A DNA stretch of 64,000 nucleotides, taken from the NCBI RefSeq assembly GCF_021049265.1, contig NZ_CP088018.1, forward strand, positions 1,364,001-1,428,000. The letters are read 5' to 3'. The notes under the pieces were generated by a model. That model did no database searches. It was given only the letters and a program-made list of their open reading frames with translations, and had not been told where the DNA came from. Positions 47,199 to 57,120 of this stretch are shown here, piece after piece. This stretch comes from Ruania suaedae. GTDB lineage: Bacteria; Actinomycetota; Actinomycetes; Actinomycetales; Beutenbergiaceae. How positions within the stretch are numbered: position 1 is the first letter of the stretch; each line of letters starts with the position of its first letter. The position numbers and the translations under genes are program-made.

Positions 47199-49394
47199 CT
47201 AACGCGTGGGCGTCAGCCCTGCGCCGATCGTGCGCACCCAGCCGGTGATCTGCTCGCTCGGGGTCTGCGTCTGTTCCCGGCCGTAGCGCTCGGCCTCGAC
47301 CGCGCGGGCGAACTCCTCCAGTGCCCGGGCCCCGGCCGGGTCGAGGACGCCGTGGCCCGCATGGGCGATCGCGCGGGGCGTGCTCTGGGCCGTGACCTCG
47401 ACGCCGGCTCGCTCGAGCCGAACGAGGGTGCGCCGCCACGCGGGCTCGATTCCGGCCCGTCCCAGCGCTGCGCGCCGCCCAAGCCACAGGCTCGCCACCG
47501 CGGCGCCGAGGCTCAGGACCAGGGCCGCCGCCAGGGCCCACCACTGCTGCAGATCCGCCGAGCGGGCGCCACCCGAGGGCGTCTCGGCCCCGGCCTGCGG
47601 GTCGTCCTCCTCCGGGGTCTCCTCGGCCGGTTCCTCCGGGTCCTCCGCGGGGGGTGCGGACGGCTCCTGGGCCTCGGCCGGCTCCTCCGTCTGCTCCTCG
47701 TCCTGCTCCGGCGCCCATTCCGGTGCCGTCCCGGTCTGCTGGGAGGGCGTGGGCTCGAACCGGACCCATCCGCTGCCCGGGAAGTGGATCTGGGGCCATG
47801 CGTGGGCCGAGTGCGAGCCGATCGCACCGCCGTCGTCGGTGCCGCTGCCGGGGAGGTAGCCGATCGCGATCCTGCTCGGCAGGTCCAGGCTGCGGGCGAG
47901 CATCACCATCGTGGTCGCGAACTGCACGCAGTAGCCGCGACGATCGTTGAGGAAGTCCCAGACGGCGTCGGTCGTGCGCACTCCCGTGACCGACTCCGTG
48001 TAGGTGAACTCCGCCGGATCGCGCAGGTAGTTCTGCAGCGCCAAGGCCTCCTCGTAGGCCGTCTCGGCGCCGGCGTCCTCGACGATCTCGCGCGCGAGAT
48101 CGCCGATGTCCTCCGCGTACCCGGTTCCGGGAAGCTCGAGCAGCTCCGGCTCGGCCTGCTCAGCGCGAGGGTCGGATCTGCGCAACAGCTGCGGGTCCAG
48201 GTCCCGCCGGTGCAGCGTGACCTCGTAGGTGAGCGAACTGCCCGGCTCGGCGCGGTCGACCTGGAGCTCGTCCGCGCCGGGATCGTAGCTGGTGCCGTCC
48301 GGCGCCGACACGGTTCGTGGCTCCCCGGGCAGCAGCAGACGGTCCTGACGCAGATCGCCGACGGTGATGGTGACGCTCTCGCCGGAGGTGCGGCTGACCG
48401 GCTCGGGCCAGAGCAGCTGGCGCTCGTCCTCGACCGGCAGAACCTCGTCGGTGGCTTCCCGGCGACGGTCCCACGTCGATCCGTCGAACTCGGTCATCGT
48501 GTAGGCGTGCAGCGGGCCCAGTTCCTGTGGGGACATGCCCGTGTAGGTGATCACCTCCTCCTCCGAGCGCCGGAGCAGGTCGTCGCGCAGGTCGAGCCCC
48601 AGCTCGAGCCGGGTGAACTGTGCCTGTCCGAGCTCGGCCGGGGTGTGGATGCGGACCGGGTTGGGTAGGGCCGCCATCGAGGGGGCGACCACCAGCGCCA
48701 GGACCAGGCTGACCGCGAGGCTCGCGCCGGTGGCGATCGGCCATGCCGGGACACGGCGCCGTCCGCCTGAGCCGCCTGGCCCGTCCGCACGGGTCGCACG
48801 TGCCGCGCGCTGCGGCGCAGCCGAGGTGGCGAGGACCGCCAGGAACGCCGCCCCGTTCGCTGCCAGCAGCACCGGCCCCACCCGGGCGTCCAGCAACACC
48901 GGGACGCACCACAGCGCCAGCACCGGCACCATCGACCACACGGGTGCGCGGCATCCCACCGCCACGAGCTCGGCGAGCAGGAACGCGAGGAGGGCGCCGG
49001 CGACCACCAGCATCCCCACGCCCTCCTGATCGGTGATCGGGGGCAGGACCACCTGTGTGTGAGCGATCGCCTCGCGTACGAGGCGATCGAGGTAGGCGAT
49101 GCTGTCGGCGTCCGGGACTCCTGGCACCGCCGCGACCTGGCGCGAGTACCAGCCGTGCACCACTGCTGTTCCCAGCACCAGCGCGGCGAGGGTGGGCACC
49201 AGCACGCGGCGGGTGCGCGAGCGCAACGCCACCAGCACGGCGGAGACGAGCACGAGCACGATCACCAGCTCCGGTGCCCACAGCGAGACCGCGACCAGGC
49301 TGGACATGGTGGCGGTGCTGGTCAGGATCAGCGCAGCGACGGCCGCCGTGCGCGCGAGGCCGATCACGCGTGGCTCCCGAGCAGATCTGCCCAT
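47199..49394 (-). CDS. Transglutaminase-like membrane protein (TgpA type)
   Basis: A 731-residue protein with about six N-terminal membrane helices (DUF3488), an external transglutaminase-like domain, an acidic Glu/Pro-rich linker (about residues 555-620), a further helix and a C-terminal DUF4129 segment. The thiol triad reads Cys489 (RRGYCVQFA), His531 (SHAWPQI) and Glu547 (WVRFEPTP); the third residue is Glu where Asp is common. Last gene of the MoxR-DUF58-transglutaminase operon; its start lies inside DUF58, a 31-bp overlap. Likely crosslinks or cleaves an envelope protein; substrate unknown. Confidence 0.9.
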   Translation of the reverse strand: MGRSAREPRVIGLARTAAVAALILTSTATMSSLVAVSLWAPELVIVLVLVSAVLVALRSRTRRVLVPTLAALVLGTAVVHGWYSRQVAAVPGVPDADSIAYLDRLVREAIAHTQVVLPPITDQEGVGMLVVAGALLAFLLAELVAVGCRAPVWSMVPVLALWCVPVLLDARVGPVLLAANGAAFLAVLATSAAPQRAARATRADGPGGSGGRRRVPAWPIATGASLAVSLVLALVVAPSMAALPNPVRIHTPAELGQAQFTRLELGLDLRDDLLRRSEEEVITYTGMSPQELGPLHAYTMTEFDGSTWDRRREATDEVLPVEDERQLLWPEPVSRTSGESVTITVGDLRQDRLLLPGEPRTVSAPDGTSYDPGADELQVDRAEPGSSLTYEVTLHRRDLDPQLLRRSDPRAEQAEPELLELPGTGYAEDIGDLAREIVEDAGAETAYEEALALQNYLRDPAEFTYTESVTGVRTTDAVWDFLNDRRGYCVQFATTMVMLARSLDLPSRIAIGYLPGSGTDDGGAIGSHSAHAWPQIHFPGSGWVRFEPTPSQQTGTAPEWAPEQDEEQTEEPAEAQEPSAPPAEDPEEPAEETPEEDDPQAGAETPSGGARSADLQQWWALAAALVLSLGAAVASLWLGRRAALGRAGIEPAWRRTLVRLERAGVEVTAQSTPRAIAHAGHGVLDPAGARALEEFARAVEAERYGREQTQTPSEQITGWVRTIGAGLTPTR

Positions 49395-50494
49395 GCGTCG
49401 TCGGCGGCGGTTCCCGGGCCGGCGACGCGCACGGCCCAGCCCGCACCCGCCAGGATGGTCGCTGCGTCGTGCCGGTCATCGGTCAGGAGCGCCATCCGCC
49501 GACCCGTCCATGCGCTCAGGGCCGTCGCCGTCTCGGGCGAGGGGGCGCGCAGGGCGGCCAGGCAGAGGGCTGCCCCGGACTCGGAGGGCAGTGCGGCGGT
49601 GGAGGCCGGGTGCTGTGCGCGCGCGAAGACGTCGAGCGCGGTGGCGGTGTCGGCGATGGTGACGCTGTCGGTGGCGACCGTGCCCCCCGCGCGGGACCAC
49701 GTCGCGGTGGTGCGCACCCGGAAGCCGTACTCGATCATGGCGACCGTCATCGACGCCGCCGCGCCGACGAGCCACTCGGTCCCGGTGGCAGGCCCGCTCG
49801 GCTCGGCCGGTCCGACGTCGAGCACGAGGGCGGCCACCTGGTCCTGCGTGGGCTCGTCCTGGCGGGTGAGGAGTTCGCCGTGGCGGGCGGAGGCCCGCCA
49901 GTGCACCCGGCGCAGATCATCACCGGGGCGGTACTCGCGGAGGGTGAGATCGTCCGGGGTGCGATCCGGGCGGCCGGCCGCCGCGTGGGCCGAGAGACGG
50001 TCGGCCCACGCCCGCACGAGTCCGCTCAGATCGGTCAGGGCCGGCCACACGATCAGGTCGTCGCGACCGGGCGCCGCGTATCTGCTGCGGGCGAGCCGGA
50101 GCGGATCGTTGCGCACGATCACTGCCGGACCGATCGAGTAGACGCCGCGGACCGGGGGCCGCATCAGGTAACCGTTCGCCGTCGTCGACTCGCGGTTCAT
50201 CCCTGCCGGGATGCGCTCGCGCAGCGACGTCCACGCGTCGGAGCCGCGGCTGCCGGCCCCCAGCTGCACCTGGACGAGATCACCCGCGTGGGGCCGTCGG
50301 GGTTCGATGGTGCGCACCAGGTCCGGCCGGGGGCCGATGATCCGCCGCCCTACCAGCCAGACGATGCTCACCACCGGAGCGGTCAGTGCGAGGGCCGCCA
50401 GCGTGGCGATCTCCGGCGACCTCATCGCGGAGGCGAGGAAGGCGAGGCCGGCCCCGGCGATCAGCAGACCTGCCCCTCGTGCGGTCGGGCGCAT
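49364..50494 (-). CDS. DUF58 domain protein (vWA-like partner of MoxR)
   Basis: A 376-residue protein with two N-terminal membrane helices (residues about 10-50) and the DUF58 core REYRPGDDLRRVHWRASARH, followed by a vWA-like domain with VAALVLDVGPAE. DUF58 proteins are the membrane-side partners of MoxR ATPases. The ATG is 5 bp after the MoxR stop. It overlaps the transglutaminase gene by 31 bp. Confidence 0.9.
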   Translation of the reverse strand: MRPTARGAGLLIAGAGLAFLASAMRSPEIATLAALALTAPVVSIVWLVGRRIIGPRPDLVRTIEPRRPHAGDLVQVQLGAGSRGSDAWTSLRERIPAGMNRESTTANGYLMRPPVRGVYSIGPAVIVRNDPLRLARSRYAAPGRDDLIVWPALTDLSGLVRAWADRLSAHAAAGRPDRTPDDLTLREYRPGDDLRRVHWRASARHGELLTRQDEPTQDQVAALVLDVGPAEPSGPATGTEWLVGAAASMTVAMIEYGFRVRTTATWSRAGGTVATDSVTIADTATALDVFARAQHPASTAALPSESGAALCLAALRAPSPETATALSAWTGRRMALLTDDRHDAATILAGAGWAVRVAGPGTAADDAWADLLGSHA

Positions 50495-50499
50495 CAAAC

Positions 50500-51453
50500 C
50501 TACCGGTGGACCGGGACGGACGAGGTGACCTCGGCGAGGACGTCGTCGACGCCGGTGTGCGCCAGGCGTGCCGCGCGGGTGAGCATCACGCGGTGCCCGA
50601 GCACCGGCTGGACCAGGGACTGCACGTCGTCGGGCAGGACGAAGTCGCGACCGTCCATCAGAGCGACGGCGCGCGCGAGCGCCATCAGGTGCAGGCCGGC
50701 GCGCGGTGAGGCCCCGAGCGAGAGCGAGGGGTGCTCGCGGGTGGCACGAACGAGGTCGAGGACGTAGCGCAGCACCTGGGCAGAGGCATGCACGGCCCGA
50801 GCGGCACTCACGGCATGCCGGACGTCCTCGAGGGAGAGCACCGGCTGCACGCGGGTCAGGGGATCGCTCTCCCCACCGGTGGTGAGCAGGTCCAGCTCGT
50901 CGGTGGCAGGCGGATAGCCGATGGAGATCTGTGCCATGAAGCGATCCCGCTGTGCCTCGGGGAGGGCGTAGGTGCCCTCCATCTCGACCGGGTTCTGCGT
51001 GGCGATGACCATGAACGGCCGCGGCAGGTCGTGCGTGGCGCCGTCGACGGTGACCTGGCGTTCGGCCATGCACTCGAGCAGTGCCGACTGGGTCTTGGGG
51101 GAGGCCCGGTTGATCTCGTCCCCGATGACGACGGTGGCGAACACGGGGCCGGGATGGAAGTCGAACGCCCCCGTCTCCTGGCGGTAGACCGTCACGCCCG
51201 TCAGATCCCCCGGCAGCAGGTCCGGCGTGAACTGGACACGTCCCACCGACCCCTCCACCGACGCCGCCAGGGCCTTGGCGAGAGTGGTCTTGCCCACCCC
51301 GGGCACGTCCTCCAGCAGCAGGTGCCCCTCCGCCAGGAAGGTTGCGATCGTCGTCCGGATCGCGTCCGGGCGTCCCCGCACCACGGTCTCGAGCGCGTCC
51401 CGGAGACGGGCGATCGAGAGCGCGGTCTCGGTCAGTGTTCCCTGCTCGGTCAT
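50500..51453 (-). CDS. MoxR family AAA+ ATPase
   Basis: A 317-residue AAA+ chaperone-like ATPase. Walker A is EDVPGVGKTTLAKALA, Walker B is VIGDEINRASPKTQ, sensor 1 is MVIATQNPVEMEGTY, and the C-terminal lid is present. With DUF58 and a transglutaminase it forms a widespread three-gene unit, probably for maturing or activating envelope proteins. The ATG at 51453 lies 6 nt after TACCCT on the minus strand (leaderless). Confidence 0.93.
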   Translation of the reverse strand: MTEQGTLTETALSIARLRDALETVVRGRPDAIRTTIATFLAEGHLLLEDVPGVGKTTLAKALAASVEGSVGRVQFTPDLLPGDLTGVTVYRQETGAFDFHPGPVFATVVIGDEINRASPKTQSALLECMAERQVTVDGATHDLPRPFMVIATQNPVEMEGTYALPEAQRDRFMAQISIGYPPATDELDLLTTGGESDPLTRVQPVLSLEDVRHAVSAARAVHASAQVLRYVLDLVRATREHPSLSLGASPRAGLHLMALARAVALMDGRDFVLPDDVQSLVQPVLGHRVMLTRAARLAHTGVDDVLAEVTSSVPVHR

Positions 51454-51459
51454 GGTCCG

Positions 51460-51465
51460 AGGGTA
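51460..51465 (-). promoter_or_regulatory. Leaderless -10 element of the MoxR operon
   Basis: TACCCT on the minus strand ends 6 nt before the ATG at 51453. Confidence 0.55.
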
Positions 51466-51549
51466 CGGGGCCACCGCCCGCCCCGTGGGACACGGGAGGG
51501 CCGGCTGTGGCTGCAGTCGGCGCGAGGGGGTCAACCCGCGGTCGCGATC

Positions 51550-51565
51550 CTCCACTTTCCTCCAC
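51550..51565 (-). promoter_or_regulatory. Inverted pair of MraZ-type boxes upstream of mraZ
   Basis: On the minus strand GTGGAG-GAAA-GTGGAG, two boxes with a 10-bp period. It lies about 60 bp upstream of the main triple box and in the opposite orientation. It differs from the first two main boxes by one base. Confidence 0.6.
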
Positions 51566-51620
51566 CGGCTCTGGCCTGCGCTTTTGCCCCATTCTCGTGC
51601 GGAAAACTCCCGATTGGTGC

Positions 51621-51648
51621 TTGCAAGTGGAGGGAAGTGGAGTAATGT
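51621..51648 (+). promoter_or_regulatory. mraZ (dcw cluster) promoter
   Basis: TTGCAA (51621-51626) and TAATGT (51643-51648) with a 16-bp spacer. The MraZ boxes run through spacer and -10, as expected for an autorepressed promoter. Confidence 0.65.
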
Positions 51649-51652
51649 GGGG
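51627..51652 (+). promoter_or_regulatory. MraZ operator: three GTGGRG boxes
   Basis: GTGGAG at 51627, GTGGAG at 51637 and GTGGGG at 51647, exact 10-bp period. Direct repeats of this form are the known MraZ binding site in actinobacteria and other bacteria. Confidence 0.85.
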
Positions 51653-51684
51653 GCCACCGGAGCGGAGTGGGAAGGAGGTGGACC

Positions 51685-52113
51685 TTGTTCCTCGGCACGT
51701 ATGAGCCGCGACTGGACGACAAGGGCCGCCTGATCCTGCCTGCGAAGTTCCGGGAGCCGATGTCGGCCGGAATCGTGATCACCCGTGGTCAGGACCGGTG
51801 CCTGTACGCCTATCCGCGTACCGAGTTCGAGCGGATCCTCGCCCGGATGCAGGACGCGTCCACCACGTCCAAGCGCAACCGGGACTACATGCGGGTGTTC
51901 CTCTCCGGCGCCTCGGACGAGATCCCGGACAAGCAGGGACGGGTGACCATCACGGGCAACCTGCGCAACTACGCGGGCCTCGGCCGTGAGCTGGCGGTCA
52001 TCGGTGCCGGGACGAAGGTCGAGATCTGGGATCTGCAGGCCTGGAACACCTACCTGGACGAGAACGAACAAGCATTCGCCGACATCAGCGAGGAGGTCCT
52101 GCCCGGACTATGA
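51685..52113 (+). CDS. mraZ: Transcriptional regulator MraZ
   Basis: A 142-residue protein with two AbrB-like SpoVT domains; it forms a ring and binds direct repeats before the dcw cluster. Family motifs: [20 protein letters not shown] and the second DKQGRVTI. The start is a TTG at 51685, set by the strong AAGGAGGTG 6 nt upstream and by the universal MFLGT start; a GTG at 51667 would overlap the ribosome site. First gene of the division and cell wall cluster. The gap to rsmH is 206 bp and carries a further box pair. Confidence 0.95.
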   Translation: MFLGTYEPRLDDKGRLILPAKFREPMSAGIVITRGQDRCLYAYPRTEFERILARMQDASTTSKRNRDYMRVFLSGASDEIPDKQGRVTITGNLRNYAGLGRELAVIGAGTKVEIWDLQAWNTYLDENEQAFADISEEVLPGL

Positions 52114-52247
52114 CGGCTCCGGCCCACCGATCGCCCTGCTCGGTCTCTCACCGCGACTCTGACGCACTTCCCCGGCGCCAGAGCAGGCGGGGGGAGTCCT
52201 GGTCGGGTGAGCGGAGGGCCACCCGACCACCCCAGTGAGGAGGGCCC

Positions 52248-52263
52248 CTCCACTTCCCTCCAC
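52248..52263 (-). promoter_or_regulatory. Inverted pair of MraZ-type boxes between mraZ and rsmH
   Basis: On the minus strand this is GTGGAG-GGAA-GTGGAG, a perfect 16-base reverse copy of 51627-51642. It lies 57-72 bp before the rsmH GTG. Confidence 0.65.
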
Positions 52264-52319
52264 CCCGACGGGCCCCCTCATCCGCATCCATCCATCGGCA
52301 CCACCAGAGAGGCCAGCAC

Positions 52320-53281
<962 letters not shown>

Positions 53282-53285
<4 letters not shown>

Positions 53286-53680
53286 GTGCACTACCGCTGC
53301 GCTCGCGGCCGCTGCCGGCCGGCGGGACCCGGTGGCGCCCGCGGCTGCGCATCGTCCGGGCACCGGAGGCCGGGCGCAGCCGGGTGCCGTTCATCATGCT
53401 CTGCCTGGGCATCCTCGGGGCCGCGCTGCTGAGCGTGCTGCTCCTCAACACCTCCATGGCGGCCACCTCGTACGAGATCCACGAGCAGCGGATCGCCCTG
53501 GCACGGCTGTCGGAGCAGCAGCAGACGCTGGCCCAGGAGGCGGACCGACTCGCCTCACCCACCCAGCTGGAGCGCGCGGCCGCAGAGATCGGGATGGAAC
53601 CGGCGGGTCAGATCAGGTATCTGGTCCTGTCCGAGGGCAGGATTCTCGGTGAGGACGAGGCCCTCGTCGGCGAGGACTGA
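53282..53680 (+). CDS. ftsL: Cell division protein FtsL
   Basis: A 132-residue bitopic protein: basic cytosolic part, one membrane helix (about residues 36-58) and an external coiled coil (about 63-92, with [19 protein letters not shown]). With FtsB/DivIC and FtsQ it activates FtsWI septal synthesis. Sequence is weakly conserved, so the call rests on topology and on its fixed place between rsmH (4-bp overlap) and ftsI. Confidence 0.9.
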
Positions 53681-53730
53681 GACCACCGGTAGACGAGCGC
53701 GAGGCACGCAGAGATCGAGAGGACGAGACG

Positions 53731-55512
53731 ATGGCATCAGGACGGGCCAACCCGGTCACCGCCGTCGGCACGCCGGAACGGCGGCAGGCGGTGTTGCTCG
53801 CGATGCTGCTGATCGTGCTGCTCGCGTTCACCGCGCGCCTGGTCTGGGTACAGCTCGTCCAGGGCCCCGGCCTGGCAGCCGCCGCTCAGGCAGCCAGGAG
53901 CTACACCTACACCGATCACGCCGCTCGTGGGGCGATCCTCGACAGCAACGGCACCGTGCTCGCCACCTCGGTGCAGACCTACCGTGTCGTGGCGGACCTG
54001 ACCGCGATCCCCGCCTACCAGCCGCGCGACGCCGACGGCGAGATCACCGGCTATGGCGCCGCCGCCGCCGCCCGGGACCTGGCGGCGATGCTCGACCGCG
54101 ACCGCAACCGGCTGGGGGCCGAGCTCGTGGGCGAGGACCGCTATCACATCGTCGCCCGCGAGGTGACGCCGGAGGTGTGGCAGGAGATCGCCGCCCTCAA
54201 CATCCCCGGCATCTCCGCCGAGCAGACCGCCGAGCGCTCCTATCCCAACGGCAGCACGGCCGGCCAGATCGTCGGATGGGTCAACGACGAGGGCGACGGC
54301 GCCGCCGGCCTGGAGTCGACGCTGAACTCCCGGTTGCTCGGCACCGACGGGGAGTTCACGGTGGAGATCGGGGTCACCGGCCAGGTCATCCCGACCGGTC
54401 AGAACGCCTCGGCGCCTGCCGTCCCGGGATGTGACGTCCACCTGACCATCGACTCCGACCTCAACTGGTTCGCCCAGCGCACCATCGACGAGACCGTCGA
54501 CACCTACGGTGCCGACTGGGGCGCCGTCGTGGTGGTCGACGTCGAGACCGGCGAGCTCCTGGCCCTGGCGGACTCGGATGCGGTGGACCCGCGCGATCCC
54601 GGCGCCTCACGCTACGCGGGCTCGAACGCGGTGCAGAGCGTGTACGACCCGGGGTCGACCGGCAAGGTCCTGACGGTCCTGTCCGCGCTCGAGGAGGGCG
54701 TGGTCACGCCGACCACGGCGGTCGATGACCCCTACCGCCTGACCACCGACAACGGCCAGACCTTCAGCGACCACAGTGAGCACCCCGACCAGGTGCTCAC
54801 CGTGACCGGGGTGCTGGCGGAGTCGGCGAACACCGGCACGGTGAACATCGGCACGCTGATGAGCGACGAGACGCGATACGAGTACATGCAACGCCTCGGC
54901 TGGGGCAGCGAGACCGGCGTCGGCCTGCCGGGCGAGACGGCCGGCCTGTTGCCCCACTACGAGGACTGGGACGGCCGTCAGCGTTACACCACGATGTTCG
55001 GGCAGGGCCTGTCGGTGAACCTGCTGCAGAACACCGGCGTCTTCTCCACCATCGCCAACGACGGGGTGCGCATGCCGATGAGCATCGTCGACGGCTATGA
55101 CTGTGCCGACGGCTACGAGGAGGTCGACCCCGGCGAGCCCGTGCGGGTGGTCTCGCAGGATTCGAGTGAGCAGATGATCCGGATGCTCGAGAGCGTCGTC
55201 AGCGACTCCGGCACGGGGGAGCGGGCTGCGATCGACGGCTACCGCATCGCGGGCAAGACCGGCACGGCGCAGATCCCGGATGGTAGCGGCGGTATCAGCG
55301 ACGTGGCCGCCTCGTTCGTCGGGATCGCCCCGGCGGACGATCCGCGGATCGCCGTCGGCGTGGTGGTCTACCGGCCCGACAGCGGCTTCTTCGGAGGCAC
55401 GATCGCGGCCCCGGTGTTCCAGGACGTGACCTCCTTCGCCCTGCAGTCCCTCGGGGTCCCGCCCAGTAGTGAGCCGGCCGACCCCTACCCGCTCCAGCCC
55501 GACGGTCAGTGA
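53731..55512 (+). CDS. ftsI: Penicillin-binding protein 3 / FtsI transpeptidase
   Basis: A 593-residue class B penicillin-binding protein that crosslinks septal peptidoglycan with FtsW. One membrane helix (about 20-42) is followed by the dimerisation domain (DHAARGAILDSNGTVLATS) and the transpeptidase domain. Active-site motifs: Ser309-x-x-Lys312 (STGK), Ser365-x-Asn367 (SAN) and Lys509-Thr-Gly (KTG). No PASTA domain. GAGAGGA lies before the ATG. The 36-bp gap to murE contains that gene's -10. Confidence 0.97.
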   Translation: MASGRANPVTAVGTPERRQAVLLAMLLIVLLAFTARLVWVQLVQGPGLAAAAQAARSYTYTDHAARGAILDSNGTVLATSVQTYRVVADLTAIPAYQPRDADGEITGYGAAAAARDLAAMLDRDRNRLGAELVGEDRYHIVAREVTPEVWQEIAALNIPGISAEQTAERSYPNGSTAGQIVGWVNDEGDGAAGLESTLNSRLLGTDGEFTVEIGVTGQVIPTGQNASAPAVPGCDVHLTIDSDLNWFAQRTIDETVDTYGADWGAVVVVDVETGELLALADSDAVDPRDPGASRYAGSNAVQSVYDPGSTGKVLTVLSALEEGVVTPTTAVDDPYRLTTDNGQTFSDHSEHPDQVLTVTGVLAESANTGTVNIGTLMSDETRYEYMQRLGWGSETGVGLPGETAGLLPHYEDWDGRQRYTTMFGQGLSVNLLQNTGVFSTIANDGVRMPMSIVDGYDCADGYEEVDPGEPVRVVSQDSSEQMIRMLESVVSDSGTGERAAIDGYRIAGKTGTAQIPDGSGGISDVAASFVGIAPADDPRIAVGVVVYRPDSGFFGGTIAAPVFQDVTSFALQSLGVPPSSEPADPYPLQPDGQ

Positions 55513-55534
55513 CCGCCGCCGACCCGACGGACGG

Positions 55535-55540
55535 TAGATT
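55535..55540 (+). promoter_or_regulatory. Leaderless -10 element of murE within the dcw cluster
   Basis: TAGATT ends 8 nt before the murE ATG at 55549, giving a possible internal promoter for murE and downstream genes. Confidence 0.45.
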
Positions 55541-55548
55541 CCATCTCC

Positions 55549-57120
55549 ATGAACGCCACTCCCGCGGCCCGGACGACGGCAGACCTCGCCGCCGCCTTCG
55601 GGCTCGATCTGCTCGAGCCGGCCGGCGGCCACCCCGCCGCCGGCCGGCCCGTGACCGGTGTCAGCCTCGACAACCGGCTGACGGCGGCCGGTGACCTCTT
55701 CGCCGCCCTTCCGGGCGCCCGCACCCACGGCGCCGAGCACGCCCCCGCTGCCGTGGCCGCCGGCGCGGTCGCGATCCTGACCGACCGCGACGGCGTCGCA
55801 CGTCTCGAACGGGCCGGTCTCGAGGTGCCCGTCCTGGTCGCCGCCGATGTGCGCGGCGTCCTCGGCCTCGTCAGTGCCGAGATCCTTCATCGTCCGGCGG
55901 AACGGATGCGCACCTTCGCCGTCACCGGGACCAACGGCAAGACCACGACGTCGTACCTGCTGGAGGAGATCCTCGGCGCGCTGGGGCGCACCACCGGGCT
56001 GATCGGGACCGTCGAGCTCAAGGTCGCCGGCGAGCGCACACCGGCGAAACTGACCACACCGGAGGCACCGCAGGTCCAGCACCTGCTCTCCCGGATGGCC
56101 GGGTCGGGGGTGACGGATCTGGTGATGGAGGTCTCCTCCCACGCGCTGGCGCTGCACCGCGTGGACCCGATCGTCTTCGACATGGTCGGCTTCACCAACC
56201 TGACGCCGGACCACCTCGACTTCCACGTCGACATGGACTCCTACTACCGCGCCAAGGCGGACCTCTTCACCCCTGCGAGAGCGCGGCGAGGCGTGGTGCT
56301 GGCCGAGGACCGGTGGGGTCGTCGCCTGGCCGAGGAGGCCACCATCCCCGTGGCCACGATCGGGATGCAGACGCCACCGGCCCGGCCGGACCCGGACACC
56401 GACTGGCTGATCTCCCTCACCCACGCCCGCCCGGACCACACCGAGTTCACGGTGACTCACCGGGACGGGCGGAGCGTGTCCACCCAGGTGTGGATGCCTG
56501 GACGGTTCAACGTTCTCAACGCCGCGGTGGCCGTGGTGATGGCCCTCGAGTCGGGCATCTCGGCCGCCGACCTCCACCACCATCTGCGGCGAGGCCTGCG
56601 GCCCACGGTCCCGGGTCGGATGGAACTGGTGGGCGAGCAGCCACGGTGCATCGTCGACTTCGCGCACAATGCCGATGCGCTCGAGCTGGTGCTGCGCGCG
56701 CTGCGGCCGACCACCCGCGGGCGCCTCGTCGTCGTCTTCGGGGCGACCGGGGAGCGGGACACCGCCAAGCGCCCGCGGATGGGTGAGATCGCGGTGCGCC
56801 ACAGCGACGTGGTGGTCATCACCGACGACGACCCGCACGACGAGGATCCTGCGACGATCCGCGGTGAGGTGATGGCCGGCGCGCTCCGGGCGGTCGGCGC
56901 CGAGCAACGCACGGGCCGCACGATCGACCTGTTCGAGGTCGCTCCGCGCTCGACGGCGATCCGCCGCGCCGTGGCAGCGGCCGGGCCGTCCGACACCGTG
57001 CTGGTCGCGGGCCGGGGCCACGAGACCATCCAGGAGGTCGCCGGGGTCGAGCACCACCTCGACGACCGGGAGGAAGTGCGCGCCGCACTCGCCGAGCGAG
57101 CCTCCCGCGGGACCTCATGA
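55549..57120 (+). CDS. murE: UDP-MurNAc-L-Ala-D-Glu ligase MurE
   Basis: MurE adds the third amino acid of the peptidoglycan stem. The 523-residue Mur ligase has the ATP loop GTNGKT at residues 127-132, MEVSSHALAL with the conserved His, and FVITDDDP in the third domain. In diaminopimelate-adding enzymes the specificity motif is DNPR; here residues 427-430 are Asp-Asp-Pro-His, followed by DEDP. This suggests lysine or ornithine rather than diaminopimelate as substrate, as in many Micrococcales walls, but it is not proof. The stop overlaps murF by 4 bp. Confidence 0.96.
   Translation: MNATPAARTTADLAAAFGLDLLEPAGGHPAAGRPVTGVSLDNRLTAAGDLFAALPGARTHGAEHAPAAVAAGAVAILTDRDGVARLERAGLEVPVLVAADVRGVLGLVSAEILHRPAERMRTFAVTGTNGKTTTSYLLEEILGALGRTTGLIGTVELKVAGERTPAKLTTPEAPQVQHLLSRMAGSGVTDLVMEVSSHALALHRVDPIVFDMVGFTNLTPDHLDFHVDMDSYYRAKADLFTPARARRGVVLAEDRWGRRLAEEATIPVATIGMQTPPARPDPDTDWLISLTHARPDHTEFTVTHRDGRSVSTQVWMPGRFNVLNAAVAVVMALESGISAADLHHHLRRGLRPTVPGRMELVGEQPRCIVDFAHNADALELVLRALRPTTRGRLVVVFGATGERDTAKRPRMGEIAVRHSDVVVITDDDPHDEDPATIRGEVMAGALRAVGAEQRTGRTIDLFEVAPRSTAIRRAVAAAGPSDTVLVAGRGHETIQEVAGVEHHLDDREEVRAALAERASRGTS

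Noticed and set aside
54607-57057. An 816-residue open frame antisense to ftsI and murE
   Set aside because: Shadow of real genes; the composition is typical of antisense frames at high GC.
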